From Streptomyces jumonjinensis (lineage in GTDB: Bacteria; Actinomycetota; Actinomycetes; Streptomycetales; Streptomycetaceae), in NCBI RefSeq assembly GCF_009600885.1, contig NZ_VCLA01000022.1, forward strand, positions 1-51,079: 51,079 nucleotides of DNA, in the 5' to 3' direction. The position numbers were made by a program, and so were the translations under genes. Under the pieces are notes generated by a model that worked only from the letters and a program-made list of their open reading frames with translations, was not told the origin of the DNA and ran no database searches. This document shows, piece after piece, positions 21,636-30,333 of the stretch (its first letter is position 1; every line of letters starts with the position of its first letter).

Positions 21636-22973
21636 GTGACACAGGAGAACGTGCGGACCGCCGAACCACGGGATCAGCCGTCGCGGTCCCGCTTCGCGAT
21701 CTTCTTCGGCGGCAAGGTGTTCTCCCTCATGGGAGACGGACTGGCCTTCCTCGCCGTCCCCCTGGTCGTCCTTCAGCTGACCGACGACCCGTTCGCCGCC
21801 GCGCTCGCCGCCGCACCCCGCACGGTGGGCTATCTGCTGTTCGGTCTGATCGCGGGCGCGATCGTCGACCGGCTCAACCCGCGTCTGATCATGCTGACCA
21901 CGGACATCGTCCGCTTCTCCGCGTTCCTCGCCCTCGCGCTGCTCGCTCAGACCGGCCTCCTCCAGGTGTGGATGGCGCTGGTCCTCGCCTTCGCGGCCTC
22001 GGGGGCGGGCGTCTTCTTCGATACGGCCCTGGCGGTGGCCGTGCGGGATCTGGTGCGGGGCGAACGTCTGCTGCGCGCCAACTCCTGGCTTGAGACCACG
22101 AATCAGGCGTCCCTCGTCGTGGGGCCCGGCGTCTTCGGTCTGCTGAGCGCCACGGTGGGCCTGCACGCCGCGCTGTTCGGCAACGCGGCGACCTATCTCC
22201 TCTCGCTCGTGACGGTCTTCGTCGTCGCCGGCCCGGGCGCGACACCCGCTCCCGGCCGTCCCGCGAAGCTCGCCGGCGCGCTGCGCGGGCTGCGCCAGGA
22301 CGTGGCGGACGGGCTGCGCTTTCTGCGGGGGGCCCGGCTGATCCTCCTGCTGACCTGTCTGCAGACCACCGCCAACTTCTTCATCGCGGTGGGGACCCTC
22401 ACCCCGTTCTACGCCAAGAACTTCCTGGGCCTCTCCGATGCGGCCCTGGGCGTCGTGGTCGGCCTCGGCGGTCTCGGCGGCCTCCTGGGCGCGATCGCCG
22501 CACCCCGGCTCGCGGTCCCCGTACGCCAGCTCGCCGTGGTGGTCGTGAGCGCCGGCTGTCTCGGGCTGGGCCTCGCCGGGATGGGCCTGGTCGGCGGGCT
22601 CGTCCCGCTGGCCGCGCTCAATCTGGTGGTGAGCGGGGGATCGATTCTCGCGGTGGTCGTGATCCGCAGCATCCGGCAGGAGCTGGTGCCCAGGGAGATG
22701 CTCGGCAGGGTCACCGCGACCGCCCGCACAGCGGCTCTGATGGCCGGCCCGGTCGGCGCGATGGCCGCGGGACTCCTCGCGGGCATGAACGGCGGTGATC
22801 CGCGTCCGGTGTTCCTCTGCTTCGGCCTCATGGTCGTGACCTGCACGGTTCTCGTCTGGTTCGCCGGACTCCGGGAGTACGCCGGCCGATCGTCCCTGGA
22901 CGGCGTCGCGGCACGCGAACAGCGGCCGGAGCCGGAGAAGAGGCACGAGCGGGCGGAGCCGGAGACGCGGTGA
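21636..22973 (+). CDS. MFS transporter (exporter-like)
   Basis: 445 residues from a GTG with GGGAGGTGGAGGG just upstream; an ATG at 21414 would add 74 non-membrane residues. About twelve hydrophobic helices are visible. FGGKVFSLMGDGLAFLAVPL is the start of MFS_3-type exporters (EntS-like), and AGAIVDRLNPRLIM is the conserved loop 2-3 with D-R. Such proteins expel siderophores, antibiotics and other small molecules by proton antiport. At the end of the cluster it is the best candidate for product export and self-protection. Confidence 0.85.
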   Translation: MTQENVRTAEPRDQPSRSRFAIFFGGKVFSLMGDGLAFLAVPLVVLQLTDDPFAAALAAAPRTVGYLLFGLIAGAIVDRLNPRLIMLTTDIVRFSAFLALALLAQTGLLQVWMALVLAFAASGAGVFFDTALAVAVRDLVRGERLLRANSWLETTNQASLVVGPGVFGLLSATVGLHAALFGNAATYLLSLVTVFVVAGPGATPAPGRPAKLAGALRGLRQDVADGLRFLRGARLILLLTCLQTTANFFIAVGTLTPFYAKNFLGLSDAALGVVVGLGGLGGLLGAIAAPRLAVPVRQLAVVVVSAGCLGLGLAGMGLVGGLVPLAALNLVVSGGSILAVVVIRSIRQELVPREMLGRVTATARTAALMAGPVGAMAAGLLAGMNGGDPRPVFLCFGLMVVTCTVLVWFAGLREYAGRSSLDGVAAREQRPEPEKRHERAEPETR

Positions 22974-23756
22974 CGGGGAGGGCGAACGCCGTTCTCCGGC
23001 CAGTTGGGATGGGGCTGGGCCTGCTCACATGGCGGGTAATGGCGGTCCGGGAGGGGCGTGCCAGCGAGAACCGGACACTCGGGCATGGTGTTCGAAGAGG
23101 GGCAATCGACTCATACCGTAAAGGTGGGGCAAGGCGACCGGATATCGCCGCACCCACATCCGGACAGCGCGATCCGGCCGCCTGTTCTCCCCCGTCTCGT
23201 ACGGAATTCTCCAGCACGTCCCCGGTGCGCCGGCCTGGTCCGCGCTGCACCGGCGTACCGGAAGGGCCTGACCGGTGTTTGTCGCACACGAACAAGGAGT
23301 GGGGATCGAGTGCTTCAGGCCGTCACGTTTCGGCCTTGCGTGGCTGTCAAGTGTGCGTTGGTCAGCGAACGTCGCATGACAGCGGCATAGTTCAGGCGGA
23401 ACGGGATCTTCACGCGGCGTTCTCGTGACCGGGATCCAACGGCAATTCGCCGGAATCCGGCAGAAGTCCGCGAGGTGTGGGCCGCTGTCTTCGAACACAT
23501 CACCCCGGACACGCCCCGTCGAAAATCGAACAACATCGTCTTCCCGCCATGGGCCACGTTCTGCCCTTATGACGCGCGTAGTGCGACCAAAAGCCGGGCT
23601 TGTCCGGACCGTGCGGGGACCTCACGATCCGTACCACGTGATGGGCAGGTTCATGACCCGCCGCATGGTCCATGACCGCCGCATGGTCCATGAGCCCGTC
23701 CGCCGCGTAGCTCCAGGGCCCGGACACCGAACGGGCCCCAGATCCTCGGAGGATTT
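22974..23756. other. Long intergenic region with repeats
   Basis: No frame is convincing on either strand. A direct repeat (23652-23670 and 23671-23688, one base shorter) containing the overlapping motif CATGGTCCATG lies about 70-100 bases before the protease gene. GGAGG at 23750 is the protease ribosome-binding site. The region probably holds the extended promoter of the secreted protease and possibly debris at the cluster border. Confidence 0.45.
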
Positions 23757-24674
23757 GTGAAGATGAAGAGGCTCTTGTCTTCAGGTCCCGTCGCCGGACG
23801 TGTTCGTCTCGCCGCCGTCACGCTCAGCCTGATAGCCGTCTCGGCGCTCGCCGCTCCCACCGCGGCGGCCGATACGGGCGATGCGGGCGATGGCGCGAAG
23901 GCCACCGCCGTCCAGCTCGCCCGGGCGAGCGACGGAGTGCACGACGCCGATGTCGGCGGCACCGCCTGGTACACCGACATGAAGTCCGGCAAGGTCGTCG
24001 TGACGGTGGACTCGACGGTCTCGGCCGCCGAGATCGCTGAGATCAGGAAGGCGGCCGGCGCGCAGGCGGGCAGGCTGGAGATCAAGCGTACGCCCGGTGA
24101 GCTCACCCGCTTCATCGCGGGCGGCGAGGCGATCTACTCCGGCAGCGTGCGGTGCTCTCTCGGCTTCAATGTCGTCCGGGCCGGTGTGTACTACGCGCTC
24201 ACGGCGGGCCACTGCACCAACGGCCGGCCGAACTGGACCTTCGCCGGGGGCACACTGGGCACTGTGGTCGCCGGCCAGTTCCCCACGAATGACTACGGCG
24301 TCATCCAGCACGCCAACGGCGCCAACGCGGACGGCCGGGTCTCTCTCTACAACGGGACCTACCGTGACATCGTGAACGCCGCGACCCCGGCGGTCGGGCA
24401 GCGCATCGAGCGCAGCGGCAGCACCACCGGGTACCAGACCGGCACGGTGACCGCGCTCAACGCCACCGTCAACTACGGCAACGGCCAGATCGTCTACGGC
24501 ACGATCCAGACCAACGCCTGTGCCCAGCCCGGTGACAGCGGGGGCCCGCTGTTCAGCGGCGAGACCGCACACGGTCTGCTCTCCGGCGGCAGCGGCAACT
24601 GCTCGGTGGGCGGCACCACGTTCTTCGAGCCGGTCGTCAGGCCGCTCGGCCTCTACGGCCTGAGCGTCTTCTAG
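23757..24674 (+). CDS. Secreted S1-family serine protease with propeptide (streptogrisin-like)
   Basis: 305 residues. A signal peptide (basic MKMKR, hydrophobic core to about residue 38, AAADT cleavage) precedes a propeptide of about 80 residues (DSTVSAAEIAEIRKAAG). The mature enzyme probably starts near IAGGEAIYSG. The triad is visible: LTAGHC (His152), TNDYGVI (Asp179) and QPGDSGGPL (Ser261). Streptogrisins are extracellular chymotrypsin-like proteases matured by autocatalytic removal of the propeptide. The GTG at 23757 has GGAGG five bases upstream. A strong hairpin follows the gene. Confidence 0.93.
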   Translation: MKMKRLLSSGPVAGRVRLAAVTLSLIAVSALAAPTAAADTGDAGDGAKATAVQLARASDGVHDADVGGTAWYTDMKSGKVVVTVDSTVSAAEIAEIRKAAGAQAGRLEIKRTPGELTRFIAGGEAIYSGSVRCSLGFNVVRAGVYYALTAGHCTNGRPNWTFAGGTLGTVVAGQFPTNDYGVIQHANGANADGRVSLYNGTYRDIVNAATPAVGQRIERSGSTTGYQTGTVTALNATVNYGNGQIVYGTIQTNACAQPGDSGGPLFSGETAHGLLSGGSGNCSVGGTTFFEPVVRPLGLYGLSVF

Positions 24675-24688
24675 GGGAGATGACGTGC

Positions 24689-24732
24689 GGCCGGTGGCTC
24701 CTCCGCTCGCGCGAGCGGAGGGGCCACCGGCC
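24689..24732. terminator. Bidirectional terminator between protease and lectin genes
   Basis: GGCCGGTGGC (24689-24698) pairs with GCCACCGGCC (24723-24732), and CCTCCGCTCGC pairs with GCGAGCGGAGG inside, giving a very stable hairpin between convergent stops at 24674 and 24759. Confidence 0.85.
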
Positions 24733-24758
24733 ATACCGAGTGAGTCCTACAGGGAGTT

Positions 24759-25739
24759 CTACAGGGACAGCCGCCACCGCTGGGCGGGCCCGTAGGTGTC
24801 GGGCCCCTGGTGCGCCTCCGCGCCGTCGGCCTCGCTCTCGCCGGCGATCCCCAGGTACTTCATGCTGTGGAGATTGACGAGCCGGGTCGAACCGTCGCCC
24901 ATCTGCTCGGTGACCCAGGACTGCGGGCGGGAGACGAGACAGCTGGACTGGACGGCCCGTGCGCCGTCGTCGTAGCTCGCCTGCTCGATCTGGACGCACT
25001 TGCCGGTGGCCGCGTTGCGCAGCGCGACGGAGACCCCGAGGGCGGGCGTCACATACCAGCGCTGGTCCGGGTCGCCGGTGCACCTCGACTGGACGACCCG
25101 TGCGCCGTCCCCCGCATCGGAGTCCCGGATGGCGAGGCACTTACCGCTGTTCACATTGACGATCGTCGTATCGCGGGCCGGCTGGGACCGCTGGATGAAG
25201 CCGGCCCCCGGCTGACCGGTGCAGTTCCACTGCCGCAGCGGAGCACCCTCGGCGAGCGAGGACCGCCTCACCTCCACGCACTTGGCCGGGCTCGACGTCA
25301 GCGGCTTCAGCAGCGCCGCCTCTCCCGCGTCGCCCATCCGGAAGGACGCGCCGGCGCTGCGGTCGCACGCGCCCTGCTGTATGGCGGCCCCGGCCGCCGC
25401 GCTGGAGTCCTTGACGCGCAGACACTTGCCCGTGGACGCGTTGACGATCTGGTAGGCGTCGCGGGCCACGGGGGACGCGCGGATGGACCAGAGCGCCCGG
25501 GGGCTGTCCGAACAGCGCTGCTGGCGCACCGCTTCGCCGTCGGCGGCCGAGGCGACCTCGACGCACTGCCCGCTGTGCGCGGCCACGATGTTCAGCTGTC
25601 CGGAGGCCGCCTCGGCGGGTGCGGCAGCCGTCGTGACGCCGAAGCCGAGCAGGCCGGCGGTCAGGGACAGCGCCAGCAGGATTCGTCCGGTGAGCCGGCT
25701 CCGTGTGCTGCCTCCGGCGGGGGTCGCTGGCGACTTCAT
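24759..25739 (-). CDS. Secreted ricin-type beta-trefoil lectin protein
   Basis: 326 residues from an ATG with AGGAG upstream. The signal peptide is clear (basic start, LLALSLTAGLLGFGV, cleavage after AEA). The rest consists of repeated ricin-type units: SGQCVEVASAADGEAVRQQ, TGKCLRVKDSSAAAGAAIQQG, SGKCLAIRDSDAGDGARVVQS, TGKCVQIEQASYDDGARAVQ. The Q-x-W-type positions are seen as RALWS, DQRWYV, RPQSWV and AQRWRL. There are two trefoils and no catalytic domain. It probably binds carbohydrate outside the cell. An array of 11-bp repeats lies 95 bases upstream. Confidence 0.92.
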   Translation of the reverse strand: MKSPATPAGGSTRSRLTGRILLALSLTAGLLGFGVTTAAAPAEAASGQLNIVAAHSGQCVEVASAADGEAVRQQRCSDSPRALWSIRASPVARDAYQIVNASTGKCLRVKDSSAAAGAAIQQGACDRSAGASFRMGDAGEAALLKPLTSSPAKCVEVRRSSLAEGAPLRQWNCTGQPGAGFIQRSQPARDTTIVNVNSGKCLAIRDSDAGDGARVVQSRCTGDPDQRWYVTPALGVSVALRNAATGKCVQIEQASYDDGARAVQSSCLVSRPQSWVTEQMGDGSTRLVNLHSMKYLGIAGESEADGAEAHQGPDTYGPAQRWRLSL

Positions 25740-25833
25740 GCAGTGCACTCCTCTGTGTCGTCGGCATCCCCGGGCGGTGGTGTGCCCACCCCTGTCGGGC
25801 GTGAGGATGCGGTGGACGGGCGGGTGTGCCGTC

Positions 25834-25888
25834 CACCGCTGACCAGTAAGTGACACGTCACTGACATCTCACTGACAAGCCGCTGACA
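25834..25888 (-). promoter_or_regulatory. Five 11-bp direct repeats upstream of lectin gene
   Basis: On the minus strand five units follow one another exactly every 11 bases: TGTCAGCGGCT, TGTCAGTGAGA, TGTCAGTGACG, TGTCACTTACT, GGTCAGCGGTG. All share GTCA at the same place. Arrays with one helical turn spacing are bound by OmpR-like winged helices: PhoP direct-repeat units (GTTCACC-like) and SARP heptamers both use an 11-bp period. The site is about 95 bases before the lectin start. Which regulator binds is unknown. Confidence 0.65.
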
Positions 25889-25903
25889 CAGGAGTCGCAG
25901 GAG

Positions 25904-26065
25904 TCACAGCGGTCGCAGCGGCGTCTCCTCCTCGGGTGAGCGGGTGCTCCGCTCGTCCAGCCGGACGCGGAGTCGGTCGACCGTGTCCCAGATCGGGTCC
26001 CAGGTCGCGTCCCGGATCGGGTCCCAGGCCGGGTCCCGGATCGGGTCGAGGGCAGTGTGATCCAT
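25904..26065 (-). CDS. Small protein with repeated D-P-I-x-D segments
   Basis: A 53-residue frame from an ATG. It starts MDHTAL, then repeats LDPIRDPA, WDPIRDAT and WDPIWDTV, then ends with charged sequence RLRVRLDERSTRSPEEE. The protein-like, regular repeat and absence of stops support it, but the ribosome-binding site is weak. It lies between the SDR and lectin genes on the same strand. The repeats could also be a by-product of DNA-level tandem duplication, so I am not sure it is a gene. Confidence 0.4.
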   Translation of the reverse strand: MDHTALDPIRDPAWDPIRDATWDPIWDTVDRLRVRLDERSTRSPEEETPLRPL

Positions 26066-26122
26066 GCCGGTCAGCGTCCCATGGCCGGGCCGCCTTGGGG
26101 ATGCCCCGGCGGGGTGGACCGC

Positions 26123-26169
26123 GAGGCGGCGTCACCCCCTGCCGGCAGAGGCGGCGTCACCCCCTGCCG
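26123..26169. repeat. 22-base tandem duplication at the SDR 3' end
   Basis: The 22 bases at 26123-26144 recur exactly at 26148-26169 (period 25). The second copy contains the SDR stop codon, so the 3' end of the gene has been duplicated downstream. Confidence 0.75.
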
Positions 26170-26909
26170 ATATACGGCATCGCCGTCGCCATCACCGTCG
26201 CGAACTGCACATTCGCCGCGAGCGGCAGCTCCGCCATATGCAGCACCGTCCGCGCCACGTCGGCCGCGTCCATCACCGGTTCCACCGCCGTCTCCCCGTT
26301 CGCCTGCGGCACCCCCGTCCGCATCCCCCGGGTCATCTCCGTCGCCGCGTTGCCGATGTCGATCTGGCCGCAGGCGATCGAATAGGCCCGCCCGTCCAGG
26401 GAGAGCGATTTCGTCAGGCCGGTCATCGCGTGCTTGGTGGCGGTGTACGGAGCGGAGTGCGGACGCGGCACATGCGCCGAGATCGAGCCGTTGTTGATGA
26501 TCCGTCCGCCCTGCGGAGACTGTCCCTTCATCACCCGGAAAGCGGCCTGGGCGCAGAGGAACGCACCCGTCAGATTGACGTCCACCACCGCGCGCCAGGC
26601 GTCGTAGGAGAGCTCCTCGAAGGGGACTCCGCCCGGTCCGAACACCCCCGCGTTATTGAACAACAGGTCAACTCGGTTGAAATGGCCGCACACCGTCTCG
26701 AAGAGCCTGGAAACATCGGCGGGCGCCGTCACATCGGTGGGGACGGGGAGGACATCGCCGCCGGTCAGCGATGCCGTCTCCGCCAGGGCTCCGGCCCGGC
26801 GGCCCGCCGCCGCCACCGACCAGCCCGCGTCGGCGAGCGTCAGCGCGACGCTCCGGCCGATGCCCGAACCCGCACCCGTCACCACGGCGACTTTCGCAGA
26901 AGCGTTCAT
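26157..26909 (-). CDS. Short-chain dehydrogenase/reductase
   Basis: 250 residues, classical [20 protein letters not shown] is the Rossmann T-G-x3-G-x-[13 protein letters not shown] is the NNAG motif, [10 protein letters not shown] carries the catalytic Ser, and [11 protein letters not shown] has the Y-x3-K. A G-R-R after the second strand ([12 protein letters not shown]) suggests NADP(H). It oxidises or reduces an unknown alcohol/ketone. The ATG at 26909 gives [10 protein letters not shown]; an upstream ATG is non-homologous. It is divergent from the PhoD gene. Confidence 0.9.
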   Translation of the reverse strand: MNASAKVAVVTGAGSGIGRSVALTLADAGWSVAAAGRRAGALAETASLTGGDVLPVPTDVTAPADVSRLFETVCGHFNRVDLLFNNAGVFGPGGVPFEELSYDAWRAVVDVNLTGAFLCAQAAFRVMKGQSPQGGRIINNGSISAHVPRPHSAPYTATKHAMTGLTKSLSLDGRAYSIACGQIDIGNAATEMTRGMRTGVPQANGETAVEPVMDAADVARTVLHMAELPLAANVQFATVMATAMPYIGRG

Positions 26910-27069
26910 GCCCCCGCAGCGTAGACCCGGCCCGGCGCGGCGTAGACCCGGGCCGTACACGGGGAACTCATCCGGCCGCCTTGTGGATGTCGTGTACTCG
27001 ACAATTCGCGTTCACCGGTCCCTACTCCCATGCGGAGGTACCAGCCGTCAGGAGAAGGGGAGCACGTCC

Positions 27070-28782
27070 ATGAGACAGGCACACAGACCCGAACTCCGCG
27101 CCGCCGCCCGCCGGATCGCCCGGTACATCGACGCGGAGGATCCGAGCCGTACGCGGGGACGCGCCGCCGCGCACCCCGGAGCCGTACCCGGAGCCGCCGG
27201 CGTCGGGCGGCGGCGCATCGTCACCGGCGCCTTCGCCGCCGCGGCGGCCCTCGCCTTCGGCACCGGGCTGCCCGGCGCCGCCCACGCCGCCGAACTCGAC
27301 CCCAAGGGCATCACCGAGGACCCCTTCACCCTCGGCGTGGCCTCCGGAGACCCGAGGCCCGGCTCCATCCTGCTGTGGACCCGGCTGGCGCCCCGGCCCT
27401 ACGAGCCCGGCAGCGGACTGCGCCCAGGCAGGTACACCGTGCGCTGGGAGGTCGCCCACGACCCGGACTTCACCAGGATCGCCGCACGCGGCCGGGCCAC
27501 CGCGCACCCCGAGCTGAACCACAGCCTGCACACCGATGTGAGCGGCCTCGACGACGACCGCGTCTACTACTACCGCTTCCGCGCCGGAGACTGGATCAGC
27601 CCGGTCGGACGGACCCGGACCGCCCCCGCCCACTCCGCGCCGATCACCGCGCTCTCGCTCGCCGCCGTCTCCTGCCAGGCGTACCACGACGGCTACTTCA
27701 CCGCGTACCGGCATCTCGCCGACGAAGAGCTCGACGCCGTCCTCCATCTCGGCGACTACCTCTACGAGTACGCCGTCAACGCGGTCGGCGGAGCCCGGAA
27801 CTACACCGACCGCCGGCTGCCCGCGCACTTCAACCGGGAGACCATCACCCTGGAGGACTACCGGCTGCGCTACGCCCTCTACCGCTCCGACCCCGACCTC
27901 CAGGCCGCGCACGCCGCCCACCCCTTCATCCTCACCTGGGACGACCACGAGACCGAGAACAACTACGCCGGGGACGATCCCGACGGCGGCACCGTGCCCA
28001 CCGAGGAGTTCCTGCTCCGCCGCGCCGCCGCCTACCGCGCGTACTGGGAGAACCAGCCGCTGCGCCCGCCCCAGCGGCCACAGGGTCCCGATATGCGGCT
28101 CTACCGGCGGCTGCGCTTCGGGCAGCTGGCCCAGTTCGACGTCCTCGACACCCGGCAGTACCGCTCCGACCAGCTGTACGGCGACGGCTGGCAGCGCCCG
28201 GGACCCGAGCTGGAGGACCCGGAGCGCACCATGACCGGCGCGGAGCAGGAGAGCTGGCTGCTGGACGGCTGGGAGCGCTCCACCGCGCGCTGGAACGTCG
28301 TGCCCCAGCAGGTGGTCTTCTCCCGGCGGCGCGACGCCCCCACCGACGCCTACCGGCTCAGCATGGACTCCTGGGACGGCTATCCCGCCGCGCGCCGGAG
28401 GCTGCTCGACGGGGCGGCGGCGGCCGGGGTGGAGAATCTGATGATCCTCAGCGGGGATGTGCACGTCGGCTACGGCCTCGACCTCAAAGAGGACTGGGAC
28501 GACCCCGGCTCGCGCACCCTCGGCACCGAGATCACCGCCACCTCCGTCACCAGCGGACGGAACGGCGCCGACCGGCCGGCCAACTACGACAACCTCACCC
28601 GGGCCAATCCGCATCTGAAGTTCTACAACGGCCGCCGGGGCTATGTGCGGATCACCCTGGGCGAGGAGCGGGCCCAGGCGGACTACCGGACGGTCGACGC
28701 CGTCACCACGCCAGGGGCGCCCGTCCGTACGGCGGCGTCCTTCGTGACCGAGGCCGGTGACCCCGGGCTCAAACCGGCGTAG
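27070..28782 (+). CDS. phoD: PhoD-family alkaline phosphatase/phosphodiesterase, Tat-secreted
   Basis: 570 residues. AGGAGAAGGGGAG precedes the ATG at 27070. The N-terminus carries a twin-arginine signal late in the sequence (GRRRIVTGAFAAAAALAF, near residues 45-65). PhoD features follow: FTLGVASGDPRPGSILLWTRL, then VSCQAYHDGYFTAY, LHLGDYLYEYA, LTWDDHETENNYAGD and ILSGDVHVGY for Fe/Ca binding. PhoD releases phosphate from phosphodiesters and monoesters outside the cell and is usually PhoP-regulated. A single GTTCACC lies at 27010-27016, but no full PHO box is seen. Confidence 0.92.
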   Translation: MRQAHRPELRAAARRIARYIDAEDPSRTRGRAAAHPGAVPGAAGVGRRRIVTGAFAAAAALAFGTGLPGAAHAAELDPKGITEDPFTLGVASGDPRPGSILLWTRLAPRPYEPGSGLRPGRYTVRWEVAHDPDFTRIAARGRATAHPELNHSLHTDVSGLDDDRVYYYRFRAGDWISPVGRTRTAPAHSAPITALSLAAVSCQAYHDGYFTAYRHLADEELDAVLHLGDYLYEYAVNAVGGARNYTDRRLPAHFNRETITLEDYRLRYALYRSDPDLQAAHAAHPFILTWDDHETENNYAGDDPDGGTVPTEEFLLRRAAAYRAYWENQPLRPPQRPQGPDMRLYRRLRFGQLAQFDVLDTRQYRSDQLYGDGWQRPGPELEDPERTMTGAEQESWLLDGWERSTARWNVVPQQVVFSRRRDAPTDAYRLSMDSWDGYPAARRRLLDGAAAAGVENLMILSGDVHVGYGLDLKEDWDDPGSRTLGTEITATSVTSGRNGADRPANYDNLTRANPHLKFYNGRRGYVRITLGEERAQADYRTVDAVTTPGAPVRTAASFVTEAGDPGLKPA

Positions 28783-28928
28783 ATCTTCTCGGGGGTCCCG
28801 GGCCGCCGGATCCGCGCCGCGCGCCCCGCGACGCGCGCCCCGTGCGGCCCGCGACCCCCGGATAAAGGTCCCGGCTCTCCGCGCCGAGCTGAGAGCATAG
28901 GAAAGGATTCAACGATACGGAGAGCTAA

Positions 28929-30257
28929 ATGCCGAAGCCGGAGAGCGGCCGAGCCACCGAAGAAGGACACATACCGCCCGACGCGACTCCGGCGCCCGCC
29001 GTGGCCCTGGCCCCGGCCGCCCCCGGCCCGCCCGGAGACCCGGGAGCCGCGCGGCGGGCCGGGCTGCTGGTCACACTCGTACTCGGCGGGCTCACCGCAC
29101 TCCCGCCGCTCTCCATGGACATGTACCTCCCGGCGCTCCCCGTCCTCACCGGATCCCTCTCCGCCTCCGCCGCGACCGTCCAGCTCACCCTCACCGCCTG
29201 CCTCGCGGGCATGGCGCTCGGACAGCTCGTCGTCGGCCCCATGAGCGACCGGTGGGGACGCCGCCGGCCCCTGCTCATCGGGATGGCCGTCTACGCCGTC
29301 GCCACCATGATCTGCGCCTTCGCCCCCACCATCGAGCTCCTGATCGCCTTCCGGCTGCTCCAGGGACTCGCGGGGGCCGCGGGCATCGTCATCGCCCGGG
29401 CCATGGTGCGCGATCTGTACGACGGCGTGGAGATGGCCCGGTTCTTCTCCACCCTGATGCTGATCTCCGGTGTCGCGCCGGTCATCGCGCCCGTCATCGG
29501 CGGGCAGATCCTGCGGTTCACCGACTGGCGCGGGATCTTCGTGGTGCTGGCCGCCGTCGGAGCGCTGCTCACCCTGGTGGTCCTCAGACGGCTGCCCGAG
29601 ACCCTGCCCCGGGAGCGGCGGCACTCCGGCGGCGTCGGCGAGGCGCTCCGCACGATGCGCGGACTGCTCGCCGACCGCGCCTTCACCGGATACGTGCTCA
29701 CCGGAGGGCTCGCCTTCGCCGCGCTCTTCTCGTACATCTCCGCCTCGCCGTTCGTGGTGCAGGACATCTACGGCGCGTCCCCGCAGACCTTCAGCCTGCT
29801 CTTCGCCGTCAACTCCCTCGGTCTCATCGCCGCCGGCCAGTTCAACGGCCGGGTGCTGGTCGGGCGGGTCAGCCTGGACAAGACCCTCGGCGCGGGGCTC
29901 GCGGTGATCGCGCTGGCGGCCCTCGCGCTGCTGCTGATGACCTCCGGGGTCTTCGGCGATCCCGGGCTGCTCGGCGTCGCGGCCGGGCTCTTCGTGCTGA
30001 TGTCCGCGATGGGGCTGGTGATGCCCAACACCAACGCGCTGGCCCTGACCCGCACCCCGCACGCGGCGGGCTCGGCCTCCGCGCTGCTGGGCACCTCCTC
30101 GTTTCTGATCGGCGCGATCGCGTCGCCGCTGGTGGGCATCGCGGGGGAGTCGACCGCCGTTCCGATGGCCGTGGTCCAGCTGAGCTGCGCGCTCACCGCG
30201 CTGGGGTGCTTCCTGGGGCTGTGCCGCCCCTGGCGGCGCGGCCCGGCGGAGCTCTGA
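28929..30257 (+). CDS. Bcr/CflA-type MFS drug exporter
   Basis: 442 residues, about twelve transmembrane helices after a Pro/Ala-rich cytoplasmic start. LSMDMYLPALPVL is the signature of the Bcr/CflA subfamily, and LVVGPMSDRWGRRRPL is the loop 2-3 motif with D-R-x-G-R-R. RLLQGLAGAAGIVIARAMVRDLY is motif B/C territory. Members export bicyclomycin, chloramphenicol or sulphonamides by proton antiport. It stands alone after PhoD, with 146 bases between. Confidence 0.9.
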   Translation: MPKPESGRATEEGHIPPDATPAPAVALAPAAPGPPGDPGAARRAGLLVTLVLGGLTALPPLSMDMYLPALPVLTGSLSASAATVQLTLTACLAGMALGQLVVGPMSDRWGRRRPLLIGMAVYAVATMICAFAPTIELLIAFRLLQGLAGAAGIVIARAMVRDLYDGVEMARFFSTLMLISGVAPVIAPVIGGQILRFTDWRGIFVVLAAVGALLTLVVLRRLPETLPRERRHSGGVGEALRTMRGLLADRAFTGYVLTGGLAFAALFSYISASPFVVQDIYGASPQTFSLLFAVNSLGLIAAGQFNGRVLVGRVSLDKTLGAGLAVIALAALALLLMTSGVFGDPGLLGVAAGLFVLMSAMGLVMPNTNALALTRTPHAAGSASALLGTSSFLIGAIASPLVGIAGESTAVPMAVVQLSCALTALGCFLGLCRPWRRGPAEL

Positions 30258-30321
30258 CGCCGTCGGGGACCCAGCGGCCGGGACCGGGCGGCCGGGTGCC
30301 CCGGTCACCGCGGAGACGACC

Positions 30322-30327
30322 TAGAAT
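30322..30327 (+). promoter_or_regulatory. -10 box, leaderless start for the Rsm22-like gene
   Basis: TAGAAT ends six bases before the GTG at 30334, and no ribosome-binding site lies between. Transcription would start at or next to the start codon. Confidence 0.5.
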
Positions 30328-30333
30328 CGATCG

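Noticed and set aside
26656..27069. N-terminal extension of the PhoD frame
   Set aside because: It is antisense to the SDR gene and lies before a strong ribosome-binding site and Tat signal that fix the start at 27070.
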